Origin: an uncultured Oscillospiraceae bacterium
GTDB taxonomy: Bacteria; Bacillota; Clostridia; Oscillospirales; Oscillospiraceae
Length of the DNA: 64,000 bases
NCBI GenBank assembly: GCA_934646005.1
Contig: CAKUED010000002.1
Span: 118,150 to 182,149, forward strand
Direction: 5' to 3'
In this document: positions 55,441 to 63,940 of the stretch, one piece after another
How positions within the stretch are numbered: position 1 is the stretch's first letter
Layout of the letters: every line of letters starts with the position of its first letter
Notes under the pieces: generated by a model
Database searches by the model: none
What the model was told of the DNA's origin: nothing
Seen by the model: only the letters and a program-made list of their open reading frames with translations
Position numbers and translations under genes: made by a program

Positions 55441-56905
55441 AATTGGCGAGGGTTTGCAGGGGGTCGGCGGATTCTTCGTTTATTTTTGTGCCGAGGTGGA
55501 GGTGCGGGGCGGCTGCCCAGCCAGATTCGCCGGTTTTGGCGACGATCTGACCCTGACGGACCGCGTCGCCGGGGGCGACGAGGAACTCGCTCAGGTGGGC
55601 GTAGAAGGTCTGCAAGCCGCCCGCGTGCGCGAGGGTGAGGCTGTAGCCGTTGGCGGCGTCAAATTCGGTGCTCAGCACTGTGCCGTCCGCCACGGCGAGG
55701 ACGTTTGCGCCGCTCTCCGCCTCCAAATCGATGCCGTCGTGGAACGCCGACGTGCCGGTCAGCTCGTTCGTGTGCCAGCCATACGCCAGATTCACCGCCG
55801 CGTCCGCGTTTTCCAGCGGGAACACATAGGCAGGCTCGGGTTCGGGCTCGGGTTCAGATTCCGGCTCTTCTGTGGCGGGTTCGGCGGTGGGGACGGGCTC
55901 GACCTGCGGCGTTTCCTCTACAAACTCGACCTGCGCGGGCACGGGTTCGGGGGCGGGAACGGGCGGCTGGACCGCCTGCGTGGTCAGCGCACAGCCGAGC
56001 GCGAGGAATACGACCGCCGCGCACACACCCGCCCACACGGGCGCGCGCCGGAAGCGCAGAATGGCGCGGATGCGCGTCTCCGCGCCGCCCCTCACGAAGC
56101 CGCTGCAAAGCGGCGACGGGCGCGTTTTGCGCTGCGCCATGTCGAGGAGGGTCAGCGCGTATACCTTTTTGACGTCCGTGCCAAGCGCACACAAAACCGC
56201 CTCGTCGCAGGCAAGCTCCATGTCGCGGTTGGCGAGGACGACCATGAGCCACACGAGCGGATGCCACCAGTAGACGCACAGGCAGAGCGTCAGCAGGCGC
56301 TTGCGCAGGCAGTCGCGCCGCCGGATGTGCGCCAGCTCATGCGCCAGCACGAGCCGGAAGCGTTCGCTGCCCGCCGGAAGATCGTCTGGCAGCAGAATTG
56401 TCGGGCGCAGGATGCCGAAGGTAAGCGGCGCGCGGCAGCTTTTGGTAGTGCAGATACGCGGCACGCGCGTCAGACGGAACTGCGCCGCGAGCGCGGCGCA
56501 CGGTATTTGCGGGGCGCTGGATGCGCGAAATGTCCGCGTCATACAGACACATCCGACTGCAAAATACAGCCCCAGCAGCGCCGCGCCGCCCAGCCAGATG
56601 AGCAGAATGGGAGAGACCTGCGCCGCCCCGGTCTGCGCCGCCGGTTCGGCAGCCGACACGAGCGCCGGGAACGGGAGCGCGTCCGCAAATGCCGCCGTCG
56701 TGCCGGCAGCGGGCGTTTTTTGCAGCAGATTCCAGACGCTCAGGTGCGTCGGAATTTCCAGCGGCAGCAGCAGGCGCGCCGCCGCGATGCACCACAGCGC
56801 GGGGAACAGCCGCCGCGGCAGGCGATTTTGCAGCGCCAGCCGCAGCGCGAGCACAAGCACGATCAGCGCGCTGCCGCCGAGCGCCGCCGCCAGCACACCC
56901 CTCAT
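55439..56905 (-). CDS. BlaR1/MecR1-type M56 peptidase fused to an M23 (LytM) peptidase domain
   Basis: 488 residues. Membrane helices fill the first 120 residues. The M56 zinc protease site is AHELAHIRRRD (H189, E190, H193) with the downstream ELACDEAV helix, and a membrane helix lies at 287-308. A proline/glutamate-rich linker (314-360) leads to an M23 domain with H389 and D393 (FHDGIDLE), H437 (FYAHLSEF) and H468/H470 (APHLHLG), a complete metal site. In classical BlaR1 this end is a penicillin-binding sensor; here it is a peptidoglycan endopeptidase-type domain, so wall fragments or wall state may be sensed. It overlaps the BlaI gene by 4 bp. Confidence 0.88.
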   Translation of the reverse strand: MRGVLAAALGGSALIVLVLALRLALQNRLPRRLFPALWCIAAARLLLPLEIPTHLSVWNLLQKTPAAGTTAAFADALPFPALVSAAEPAAQTGAAQVSPILLIWLGGAALLGLYFAVGCVCMTRTFRASSAPQIPCAALAAQFRLTRVPRICTTKSCRAPLTFGILRPTILLPDDLPAGSERFRLVLAHELAHIRRRDCLRKRLLTLCLCVYWWHPLVWLMVVLANRDMELACDEAVLCALGTDVKKVYALTLLDMAQRKTRPSPLCSGFVRGGAETRIRAILRFRRAPVWAGVCAAVVFLALGCALTTQAVQPPVPAPEPVPAQVEFVEETPQVEPVPTAEPATEEPESEPEPEPEPAYVFPLENADAAVNLAYGWHTNELTGTSAFHDGIDLEAESGANVLAVADGTVLSTEFDAANGYSLTLAHAGGLQTFYAHLSEFLVAPGDAVRQGQIVAKTGESGWAAAPHLHLGTKINEESADPLQTLAN

Positions 56906-57258
56906 CCCTCGTACTCCTCCACGAGCGCCTTCAGCCGCGCCAGCTCGTCCTTGGAGAGCGAACGGTCCGACAGGATCGACGCAAACAGCAGCTCCGCCGA
57001 GCCGCCGAACACCTTTTCGACCAGCGTGTCCGCCTCTTCCTTCTGCGCCTGCTGACGGGTCAGCGTCGCGTGGCAGACGAAATTCGGCTCGTGCCGCTCG
57101 ATCGCGCCCTTGTCGATGCACTTTTTGATGACCGTATAGGTCGTGTTTTTGTTCCAGCCGACGCGCTGCGCCAGTCGCAGCGACAGCTCCTTCGCCGTCA
57201 GGTCGTTCTCCTCCCAGAGCGTCTGCATGACCTTCCATTCCGAATCAAACAGCTTCAT
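56902..57258 (-). CDS. BlaI/MecI-family repressor
   Basis: 118 residues from MKLFDSEWKVMQTLWEEN. The winged helix is LTAKELSLRLAQRVGWNKNT with TTYTVIKKCIDKGAIER. The C-terminal dimerisation half carries the family's protease-sensitive region. BlaI repressors are inactivated by cleavage triggered by BlaR1. Coupled translation with the BlaR1-like gene (ATGA overlap) confirms the pair. The ATG at 57258 has AGGAGGGT upstream. Palindromic operators lie in its promoter and in the divergent lipoprotein promoter. No beta-lactamase gene is present. Confidence 0.93.
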   Translation of the reverse strand: MKLFDSEWKVMQTLWEENDLTAKELSLRLAQRVGWNKNTTYTVIKKCIDKGAIERHEPNFVCHATLTRQQAQKEEADTLVEKVFGGSAELLFASILSDRSLSKDELARLKALVEEYEG

Positions 57259-57286
57259 CGCGTACCCTCCTGTGATTCCTGAGTCC

Positions 57287-57374
57287 AGACTATCACAATC
57301 GTCTAAAATTGTCAAGACGGGTTGACAAAGCTGGACGATTATGATAGTCTGACGATAGACTATTGCAATAGTAC
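57287..57374. promoter_or_regulatory. Divergent promoters with three BlaI-like operators
   Basis: Both promoters have the form TTGACA-17-TAGTCT: minus strand -35 at 57310-57315 and -10 at 57287-57292, plus strand -35 at 57322-57327 and -10 at 57345-57350. Operators GACTATCACAATCGTC (57288-57303) and its inverted near-copy GACGATTATGATAGTC (57334-57349) fill the spacers and -10 regions. A third, more perfect palindrome, ACTATTGCAATAGT, lies at 57359-57372. Confidence 0.8.
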
Positions 57375-57424
57375 AGCAAACGGAAGGGAGGGCAGTCCGC
57401 CTTTTACACAGGGAGCAAATGAGC

Positions 57425-57454
57425 GGGGAGCGCTGATTTTTGCGGCGCTCCCTT
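57425..57454 (+). terminator. Terminator-like hairpin in the lipoprotein leader
   Basis: GGGAGCGC/GCGCTCCC followed by TTTT lies between the promoter and the AGGAGG of the lipoprotein gene. It could act as an attenuator or, by inference, limit expression. Confidence 0.5.
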
Positions 57455-57477
57455 TTCAAACAGGAGGACTTTTTGCG

Positions 57478-58830
57478 ATGAAAACACGAGGAATTTTTGC
57501 AATTTTATTGATTTTTACGATCCTTTTCTGCGGCTGTGCGCCGCGGGAGGTGACGACGCTGGAATTACCCAATGCGTCCGAAACGACCGCGGCGCTGCCC
57601 GCGCCGCCGTCCGCGCCGGAAGCGCCGGAGGTCGAAACAGCGCCGGAATCGACCGAGCCGGTCGTGCTGACGCTCGCCATCGCCGCCGACTGCCCGGTGC
57701 TGTTTCCGTTTGGGCAGATGTTCCGCGATTTTAATGACAGCCAGTCGCGCTATCGGATCGACTATACGATCTATTCGAGCAATGGACTGACCGACACGCA
57801 GCCGATGGAGCTGCTGCGCACGCAGATCTTGGCGGGCGACGCGCCCGACCTCTATGCGTTTTACACCGACGGCTATATGCCCACGCCGCTCACGCCGGAG
57901 CGTGTGGGCGTCGATCTGCTGCCGCTGGTGGGCGAGCTGGCGACGGCGGATACGCTCGTACCGGGGCTGTTTGACCTTATGACGGCGGGCGGCGCGCTGT
58001 ATGAGCTGCCGCTCACCGTTGCGGTGGACACCGTCATCGCGCCCGCGCGGCTGCTGCCCGAACCGGGCGTGACGCTGGACGAGCTGGAGCAGGCGCGCGC
58101 GCAGATGCCAAGCGGCTGGACGCCGGTCGGCTCGTGGAACACGCCGGACAATCTGTTTGCCGGGTTCTGCACGGCATACTGCATCGGCGCGTACACCGAC
58201 CGCGCGAGCGGGACGTGCGATTTTGCGCAGCAGAGCTTTTATGACTTTTTGACATGGTGCAAAACGTGGGGCGGCGACGGCTCAATCCCGCCCGCGCCGG
58301 AACAGGAGCTGCTGCGCATCTGGCAGATCGAGTCACTGGCGTGGCTGGACCGGCGCAGCGAGATCGTGCAGGAGCACTGGTTCGGCGAGCCGGAGTACAC
58401 CTACGTCGGCTTCCCGACGGCGGACGGCAGCATCGGCAACGGCTACCGCGTCCGCACGTCGCTCGCCGTCAGCCCGCAGTGCAAGGATGTGGAGGCGGCA
58501 AAGGCAGTTTTGGAATACTGCTTTTCGTATGTGCAGGCGGAGACCATCCCGGCGAATTACGCGCTTTTGCGCGCGGAGCTGGGCGAGTACATCGCGGGCA
58601 ACCGCACCGACTGGCGCGGCGAGGTGCAGCAGGTCAGCGAGGCGGACGCGGCGCAGTTTGACGCGCTGCTGCACAGCGTCTCGATCTTAGAAGGCATGGA
58701 CGCCCCGCTGGCGCAGATCCTGCAGGAGGAAGCGTCCACCTGCTTTGCCGGAACGATCGGAGCAGAGCAGGCGGCGGAAAATATCCAAAATCGGGCGAGC
58801 CTTTACTTAAAAGAGCAGCATGCCGAATAA
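57478..58830 (+). CDS. Lipoprotein, extracellular solute-binding protein-like
   Basis: 450 residues. Lipobox LFCGC after a hydrophobic signal, then an acidic, proline-rich linker (residues 30-60). The body looks like a type 1 solute-binding protein (QILAGDAPDLYAFYTDGYMP, PSGWTPVGSW, and a run of helices after VAAAKAVL-like EAAKAVLEYCFSY). No permease or ATPase genes follow, so it may serve as a sensor or work with a distant transporter. It diverges from blaI and shares its mirrored promoter and operators, which places it in the BlaI regulon. The ATG at 57478 has AGGAGGA upstream. Confidence 0.82.
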   Translation: MKTRGIFAILLIFTILFCGCAPREVTTLELPNASETTAALPAPPSAPEAPEVETAPESTEPVVLTLAIAADCPVLFPFGQMFRDFNDSQSRYRIDYTIYSSNGLTDTQPMELLRTQILAGDAPDLYAFYTDGYMPTPLTPERVGVDLLPLVGELATADTLVPGLFDLMTAGGALYELPLTVAVDTVIAPARLLPEPGVTLDELEQARAQMPSGWTPVGSWNTPDNLFAGFCTAYCIGAYTDRASGTCDFAQQSFYDFLTWCKTWGGDGSIPPAPEQELLRIWQIESLAWLDRRSEIVQEHWFGEPEYTYVGFPTADGSIGNGYRVRTSLAVSPQCKDVEAAKAVLEYCFSYVQAETIPANYALLRAELGEYIAGNRTDWRGEVQQVSEADAAQFDALLHSVSILEGMDAPLAQILQEEASTCFAGTIGAEQAAENIQNRASLYLKEQHAE

Positions 58831-58835
58831 AATGA

Positions 58836-58866
58836 GCCCCCGTCTGCCAGCGGCAGGCGGGGGCTT
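58836..58866. terminator. Bidirectional hairpin terminator
   Basis: GCCCCCGTCTGCC/GGCAGGCGGGGGC around AGC, between convergent lipoprotein and LysR genes. Confidence 0.75.
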
Positions 58867-58868
58867 GG

Positions 58869-59750
58869 TCAATCAGCGCTGGCGATCATGCGCTCCAGTT
58901 CACGGGCGGCGGCGCTGAGCGGGCGGTCTTTGCGTTTGACGATGCAGACGCTGCGCGGGGGGATGGGGGCTTCCAGCGGGAGGATGCGCACGGCATCGGA
59001 CGGTCGGAGGAAATCCTGCGGGACGATGCCCACGCCCAGACCCGCCTCCGCCATGGGGATGATCTGGTCGGCGGTCGCCGCCTCGATGGCGGGATGGAAC
59101 GGCACGCCGCGCGCGGCAAACACCGAGGCGTAAAACGCGTGCGACGCCGTGCCCGCGCCGAGCGTGATGAGCGGGTACGCCGCCAGCTCCGCGAGCGTGA
59201 GGGGCGCTGTATCCGGCGCGGGGAAGTCGCGCGCGCAGACGGCGACCTCCTGCACGGTCTTGACGTTCTTGTGCACCAGCGACGCGGGCAGGTCGATGGG
59301 CGTGGTCACGACGGCAAAATCCGCCGTTGTCTCGCGCAGCGCGGCGACCGCCTGGGGCGTTGAGAAATTGCTGATGCGCAGGTGCACGCCGGGATATTGC
59401 GTCTGAAACTGCTTGAGCACCGGCAGGAGCAGACACCGCAGCGCGCCCTCGCTCGCGGCAAGGAACACGCTGCCGCGCGTGAGGTCGCGGCTCTGCGTGA
59501 GCGCGCTCTCGCCCGCCTCGATCTCCGCGCAGGCGACGCGGACGTGCCGGTACAGTCCCTCGCCCTCCGGCGTGAGGACCATGCCGCGGTTCGTGCGCAG
59601 AAACAGCGGACAGCCGATCTCCGCCTCCAGATTTTTGATCGCGCGCGTCAGATTCGGCTGGTTGCTCTGCAAGATCTCCGCCGCGCGGGTCAGATTGCCG
59701 CACGCGGCGACCTGATAGAAAATGCGGTAATATTCGTAGCTGATATACAT
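58869..59750 (-). CDS. LysR-family transcriptional regulator
   Basis: 293 residues. The N-terminal winged helix (FYQVAACGNLTRAAEILQSN, then QPNLTRAIKNLEAEIG) and LysR substrate-binding domain (FLAASEGALRCLLLPVL onward) are complete. It diverges from the cytidylate-kinase-like/MATE operon across 140 bp of AT-rich DNA and is the likely regulator of it. The effector is unknown. The start is the ATG at 59750. Confidence 0.93.
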   Translation of the reverse strand: MYISYEYYRIFYQVAACGNLTRAAEILQSNQPNLTRAIKNLEAEIGCPLFLRTNRGMVLTPEGEGLYRHVRVACAEIEAGESALTQSRDLTRGSVFLAASEGALRCLLLPVLKQFQTQYPGVHLRISNFSTPQAVAALRETTADFAVVTTPIDLPASLVHKNVKTVQEVAVCARDFPAPDTAPLTLAELAAYPLITLGAGTASHAFYASVFAARGVPFHPAIEAATADQIIPMAEAGLGVGIVPQDFLRPSDAVRILPLEAPIPPRSVCIVKRKDRPLSAAARELERMIASAD

Positions 59751-59806
59751 CGCTTTCCCTCACTTTGCTATCTCTTTTTGATATGTCTGAAATATTAAAA
59801 ATATAT

Positions 59807-59835
59807 TTTACATATTTCAACATTGTTCATATAAT
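59807..59835 (+). promoter_or_regulatory. Promoter of the cytidylate-kinase-like gene
   Basis: TTTACA (59807-59812), 17 bp, TATAAT (59830-59835), in the divergent region with LysR. Confidence 0.7.
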
Positions 59836-59890
59836 ATCTGCGCTCAAAAGTCAAGGAAAACTTTTTGAAAGAGATCGAGGGTGCAAGGGT

Positions 59891-60505
59891 ATGGAAAAAA
59901 TGGTCATTTGCATCGGCCGCCAGTATGGCAGCGGCGGGCGCGAGATCGGCGAGGCGGTCGCCAAAAAGCTGGGCATCGCCTGCTATGACAAATGCCTCAT
60001 CCAGAGAGCCGCGCGCGAGGCGGGACTTTCGGAAAACGCCGTGGCGGAATACGACGAACAGGGTGAAGAGCCAGTGTTTGCCGTGTCCGGCAACCCGTTT
60101 GCCGACAGCGCCGCACTGAGCGAGGCGTTTTATTCCGAAGAGGCGCGGGTGTTTGATGCCGAGCGGCGCGTGATCCTGGAGCTGGCGCAGAAGGAAAGCT
60201 GCGTCGTCATCGGACGGTGTGCGTCCGCGATCCTGCGCAGCGCGGGGCTGCATCCACTGTCGGTGTTCATCTATGCCGACGCCGCCGACCGGGCAAAGCG
60301 CATTGCCGCGCGCAACCTGCTTGGTGAAAAGCAGGCGATGCACAAGGCGCAGAAGGTCGATCGGATGCGCAAGCGCCACTTTGATTTTTATGCCGACACG
60401 CTCTGGGGCGAGCCGGAGAGCTATGATCTGATGCTCTCGTCCGGCGAGTACGGCATTGACGGCGCGGCGGAGATCATCGCGCGCGCTGCCGCACTGAGAA
60501 AGTGA
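59891..60505 (+). CDS. Cytidylate kinase-like family protein
   Basis: 204 residues. The P-loop-like IGRQYGSGGREIGEAVAKKL and GIACYDKCLI resemble cytidylate kinase, but the P-loop lacks the classic GKS/T (here YGSGGREIG), as in the cytidylate-kinase-like family of gut Firmicutes. ESCVVIGRCASAIL and RKRHFDFYADTLWG follow. It may phosphorylate a nucleoside monophosphate or another small molecule; this is unproven. The start at 59891 has AGGGTGCAAGGG upstream; a second ATG nine bases on is also possible. It leads an operon with a small membrane protein and a MATE exporter. Confidence 0.8.
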   Translation: MEKMVICIGRQYGSGGREIGEAVAKKLGIACYDKCLIQRAAREAGLSENAVAEYDEQGEEPVFAVSGNPFADSAALSEAFYSEEARVFDAERRVILELAQKESCVVIGRCASAILRSAGLHPLSVFIYADAADRAKRIAARNLLGEKQAMHKAQKVDRMRKRHFDFYADTLWGEPESYDLMLSSGEYGIDGAAEIIARAAALRK

Positions 60506-60515
60506 GGGAATTTCC

Positions 60516-60797
60516 ATGGATCGGTTTTTTATCTATGAGCTGTTGATGCTCGTGTTTTTGAATGTTGCCGCGCTGCTGTTCGCGCTGCATCTGCGGCGCA
60601 GCCAGGGTCATCATGTACTGACGGCGCGTTTACTCAGCCTTGCGCTGAGCCTGGCATTTATCTGCGGCACGGCGGCAAACTGCGCCAACGGCGTGCACGT
60701 TGTGCTGCTGATTTTGTCCATCCTCGGCATGGGCTTCTCCTGCGCCGCTGTGTGTACGGCGTTTGCCGAGCGCCGGGAGGATACTGCCCATGAATAA
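60516..60797 (+). CDS. Small membrane protein of unknown function
   Basis: 93 residues with about three hydrophobic helices (residues 6-24, 38-54, 60-80) and a basic loop HLRRSQGHH between the first two. GAGGGA precedes the ATG. It overlaps the MATE gene by 8 bp, so it is likely coupled to it, possibly as an accessory subunit (inference). No family was recognised. Confidence 0.65.
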   Translation: MDRFFIYELLMLVFLNVAALLFALHLRRSQGHHVLTARLLSLALSLAFICGTAANCANGVHVVLLILSILGMGFSCAAVCTAFAERREDTAHE

Positions 60798-62139
60798 GGA
60801 CCTCACGACCGGCAAGCCCGAAAAAGTTCTCTGGCAATTCTGCCTGCCGCTGTTCGGCAGCATCATTTTTCAGCAGCTTTATAACATTGCCGACAGCTTC
60901 GTCGCCGGCAAATTCATCAGCGACAACGCCCTCGCCGCCGTGGGCAACAGTTATGAGATCACGCTGATCTTCATCGCGTTCGCGTTCGGCTGCAACATCG
61001 CGTGCTCCGTGCTCGCGGCGCGGTATTTTGGCGCAAAGCAGTACCGCGACATGAAAACGATGGTCTACACAGCGCTCATCGCGAGCAGCGTGATCTGCGC
61101 AGTTTTGATGCTGCTGGGCGTGCTGCTGGCGGGCGGACTGCTGCGGCTCATCAAAACGCCGGACGAGGTCTTTGCCGACTCCAAGCTGTATCTCGACATT
61201 TACATCTACGGTCTGCCGTTCGTGTTTTTCTACAATGTGGCGACGGGCATTTTCTCAGCGCTGGGCGATTCCAAAACGCCGTTTATCTTCCTCGCCTGCT
61301 CGTCCACGTCCAACATCGCGGTGGATATTCTGTTCGTCACGGCGTTCAAGATGGGCGTGGCGGGCGTTGCGTGGGCGACGTTCCTGTGCCAGGGCGTGAG
61401 CTGCGTGCTGGCGCTGGTGGTGGTGTTCCGGCGGTTTGCGAAAATTCACACGGAGGGGCGCGTTTCCGTCTTTTCGTGGAGTCATCTGGGGCATTTTGCT
61501 GTGATCGCCATCCCGAGCATTTTGCAGCAGAGCTTTATTTCTATCGGCAATATCATCATCCAGAGCGTCATCAACAGCTTCGGCGCGGCGGTGATGGCGG
61601 GCTATTCCGCAGCCGTCAAGCTCAACAACATGGTCATCACGTCGCTCACGACGCTCGGCAACGGCATCTCCAACTACACGGCGCAGAACCTCGGCGCGGC
61701 AAAGTATGACCGCATCAAGGCGGGCTTCCGCGCGGGACTGAAGCTCGTGTGGGCGCTGTGCGTGCCGCTGGTGGCGCTGTATGTGTTCGCCGGGCGTCCG
61801 CTGGTGCACATCTTTCTGGAAAGCCCCACGGGGCAGGCGATGGACGTCGGCATCGCGTTTTTGCGCATCATCGCGCCGTTCTATTTCATCGTGTCCGCCA
61901 AGCTGGTGTCGGACGGCATTTTGCGCGGCGCGGGCCTGATGAAGCAGTTCATGGTCGCCACGTTCACCGATCTGGTGCTGCGCGTGGTGCTGGCAGAGGT
62001 GCTCTCGCGCACGGCGCTGGGCACGACGGGCATCTGGCTGTCGTGGCCCATCGGCTGGACGATCGCCATGGTGCTGTCCATCATCTTCTATTGCTCGGTC
62101 AAGTGGGAAAAGACCGCGGCAACAGTCCAGAATCCATAA
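60790..62139 (+). CDS. MATE-family multidrug/metabolite exporter
   Basis: 449 residues with about twelve membrane helices arranged as two MATE repeats. NIADSFVAGKFISDNALAAVG at the start is the typical first-repeat signature and SFGAAVMAGYSAAVKLNN the second. MATE proteins export cationic drugs or metabolites using sodium or proton gradients. The ATG at 60790 has GGGAGG upstream. It is the third gene of the LysR-adjacent operon. Confidence 0.93.
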   Translation: MNKDLTTGKPEKVLWQFCLPLFGSIIFQQLYNIADSFVAGKFISDNALAAVGNSYEITLIFIAFAFGCNIACSVLAARYFGAKQYRDMKTMVYTALIASSVICAVLMLLGVLLAGGLLRLIKTPDEVFADSKLYLDIYIYGLPFVFFYNVATGIFSALGDSKTPFIFLACSSTSNIAVDILFVTAFKMGVAGVAWATFLCQGVSCVLALVVVFRRFAKIHTEGRVSVFSWSHLGHFAVIAIPSILQQSFISIGNIIIQSVINSFGAAVMAGYSAAVKLNNMVITSLTTLGNGISNYTAQNLGAAKYDRIKAGFRAGLKLVWALCVPLVALYVFAGRPLVHIFLESPTGQAMDVGIAFLRIIAPFYFIVSAKLVSDGILRGAGLMKQFMVATFTDLVLRVVLAEVLSRTALGTTGIWLSWPIGWTIAMVLSIIFYCSVKWEKTAATVQNP

Positions 62140-62150
62140 CGCTTACCTCC

Positions 62151-62247
62151 CCGCGCGGCGAGTGTGCCATACCCGTTCCCGTTTTCCCGCCGCGCGGCTC
62201 TCTTTCACCCCGCAAAGCCCCCGATGCAGACGCACCGGGGGCTTTGC
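62151..62247 (+). terminator. Two GC-rich hairpins after the MATE gene
   Basis: CCGCGCGGCG/CGCCGCGCGG (62151-62198, 28-nt loop) and GCAAAGCCCCC/GGGGGCTTTGC (62212-62247). U-tails are weak, but they are the only termination signals before the next promoter. Confidence 0.55.
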
Positions 62248-62254
62248 CATGTTC

Positions 62255-62282
62255 TTGACATTCCCGCTTCCTGCCGTATAAT
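62255..62282 (+). promoter_or_regulatory. Promoter of the acyltransferase gene
   Basis: TTGACA (62255-62260), 16 bp, TATAAT (62277-62282), 21 bp before the ATG. Confidence 0.8.
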
Positions 62283-62303
62283 ACTTTTGAGAGGGGTGAG
62301 CGG

Positions 62304-63344
62304 ATGAATGAGACGAAAACGCGCCTCGTGGGCGTGGATGTGTGCAAGTGCATAGCGATCGCGCTCGTGCTGCTGATCCACGCGTCGGCGGATGTGCTGA
62401 CAGACTGCGCGCCGGGAAGCGGGAGCTTTCTGGAGGCGCTTTTGTGGAGCGCACCGGCACGCTGCGCCGTGCCGCTGTTTTTGCTGTGCAGCGGGGCGCT
62501 GCTGCTGGACGAGCGGCGCGAGCTGCCGCTCAAAAAGCTCTGGGGGCGCAACATTCCGCACCTGCTGCTGGCGCTGTTTTTCTGGGCGGCCGCCTACGCG
62601 TTCGTTCCCTATGTGCGGCACGGCGGGCTAACGCCCGAGGCGCTGCGCGGACTTTGCACCGAGCTTTTGTGCTGGCGGCATGAGGCGCATCTGTATTTCC
62701 TGCCGCTGATCTTACTGACGTATGCGCTGCTGCCCGTGACGCGCGCGTTTTTGCGGCGCGCGGACGATCAGACGGTACGCTACGCGCTCATTTTATGGGC
62801 GTTTTTCGGGATACTCCTGCCCACGGCAAAAAACTTTGGGCTTTTGGACAGCCTCGGCGGGATCGTGCGGCAGATGCCGCTCGCCATGCCGTGGAGCGCC
62901 GTCGGCTACACGGTGCTGGGCGACTATTTGCGGCGGAAGCCGCTGAGCGCAAAAGCCGCATGGGTGTGCATTTTGCTCGGCACGGCTATCTGCTTTGGCG
63001 GGACGCTGGCGCTGTCGCTGCGGGCAGGCAGCTTACAGGCGCAGCTTTTGGAGGGCTTTTCGCCCGGGGCGTGCCTGCTCGCCGCCGGGGTATTTTCGCT
63101 GTGTATGCGCGTGCGGCTGCCGGATCGGGCAAGCAAGGCGGCGAGCGTCGGCTCGCGCGCGTCGTTCTGCGTGTATCTCGTGCACATCCTCGTGCTGCGG
63201 ATACTCTACCGCGCGGGACTGACCACGGGCATCTGCCGCCCGCTGCTGTCCGCGCCGCTGCTCGCCGCGCTGTGCGGCGTGGGGAGCTTTGCCGTCTGGC
63301 TGATCTTATCACGCATCCCGTGGGTGCGGCGGTGGCTTATTTGA
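62304..63344 (+). CDS. Acyltransferase 3 family membrane protein
   Basis: 346 residues with about ten membrane helices. The N-terminal VGVDVCKCIAIALVLLIHAS carries the family's first histidine (in IHAS), and CAVPLFLLCSGALLL follows. The family O-acylates sugars of surface polymers such as peptidoglycan, teichoic acid or exopolysaccharide. The acceptor is not predictable. GAGAGGGGTGAG precedes the ATG. 20 bp separate it from the DUF1003 gene. Confidence 0.88.
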   Translation: MNETKTRLVGVDVCKCIAIALVLLIHASADVLTDCAPGSGSFLEALLWSAPARCAVPLFLLCSGALLLDERRELPLKKLWGRNIPHLLLALFFWAAAYAFVPYVRHGGLTPEALRGLCTELLCWRHEAHLYFLPLILLTYALLPVTRAFLRRADDQTVRYALILWAFFGILLPTAKNFGLLDSLGGIVRQMPLAMPWSAVGYTVLGDYLRRKPLSAKAAWVCILLGTAICFGGTLALSLRAGSLQAQLLEGFSPGACLLAAGVFSLCMRVRLPDRASKAASVGSRASFCVYLVHILVLRILYRAGLTTGICRPLLSAPLLAALCGVGSFAVWLILSRIPWVRRWLI

Positions 63345-63364
63345 TAAAGAGGAAAGGTGCAGCA

Positions 63365-63871
63365 ATGAAAGAGAACAGAAAACTTCTGCGAGAGGTGCTT
63401 GCAGATATTCGGCACGATATGACTGACGCAGAGGTCCTGGATCTGCTGGCAAACAGTAAGATCTCTGAAAATACAGCGGCGGGACGGGAAAAATATACGC
63501 TGGGGCAGCGCGCGGCGGACGCGATCGCAAAGTTTGCTGGGAGCTGGGCGTTCATTTTTTCCTTTACGGGCGTGCTGATCCTCTGGATGGTCATCAACAC
63601 GCTGCTGGCGGCACACGCCTTTGACCCATATCCGTTTATTCTGCTGAACCTGGTGCTGTCATGCGTGGCGGCGATCCAGGCACCGCTGATCATGATGAGC
63701 CAGAACCGGCAGGAGGAAAAGGATCGCCGCCGCGCGGAAAATGACTATAAGGTCAACCTGAAAACGGAAATTATGATAGAGGACCTCTATGACAAGGTAA
63801 ACGCCATCCTTGCCAAGCAGTCCGCGCTGGAAAAGCAGCTTCAGGCGCAGGAGGACGTGCTCCAGTCCTAA
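63365..63871 (+). CDS. DUF1003 membrane protein
   Basis: 168 residues. Typical DUF1003: two membrane helices (about residues 62-80 and 92-110) around NTLLAAHAFDPYPFILLNL, and the conserved QAPLIMMSQNRQEEKDRRRAENDYKVN stretch (here read as two segments), ending in a coiled-coil-like tail. Function unknown. The ATG at 63365 has GAGGAAAGG upstream. A much longer frame reaching back into the acyltransferase gene is a shadow. Confidence 0.9.
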   Translation: MKENRKLLREVLADIRHDMTDAEVLDLLANSKISENTAAGREKYTLGQRAADAIAKFAGSWAFIFSFTGVLILWMVINTLLAAHAFDPYPFILLNLVLSCVAAIQAPLIMMSQNRQEEKDRRRAENDYKVNLKTEIMIEDLYDKVNAILAKQSALEKQLQAQEDVLQS

Positions 63872-63895
63872 CACGCCTTTTTTCGGCTAAAAAAT

Positions 63896-63928
63896 GCGCC
63901 CTGTCCGGGTTTGGACAGGGCGCTTTTT
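63896..63928 (+). terminator. Intrinsic terminator
   Basis: GCGCCCTGTCC/GGACAGGGCGC around GGGTTT, then TTTTT. Confidence 0.92.
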
Positions 63929-63940
63929 GTATAAAGAAAA

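Noticed and set aside
55439..58830. Beta-lactam resistance operon
   Set aside because: BlaI/BlaR1-type genes are present but there is no beta-lactamase or PBP2a gene and the sensor domain is M23.
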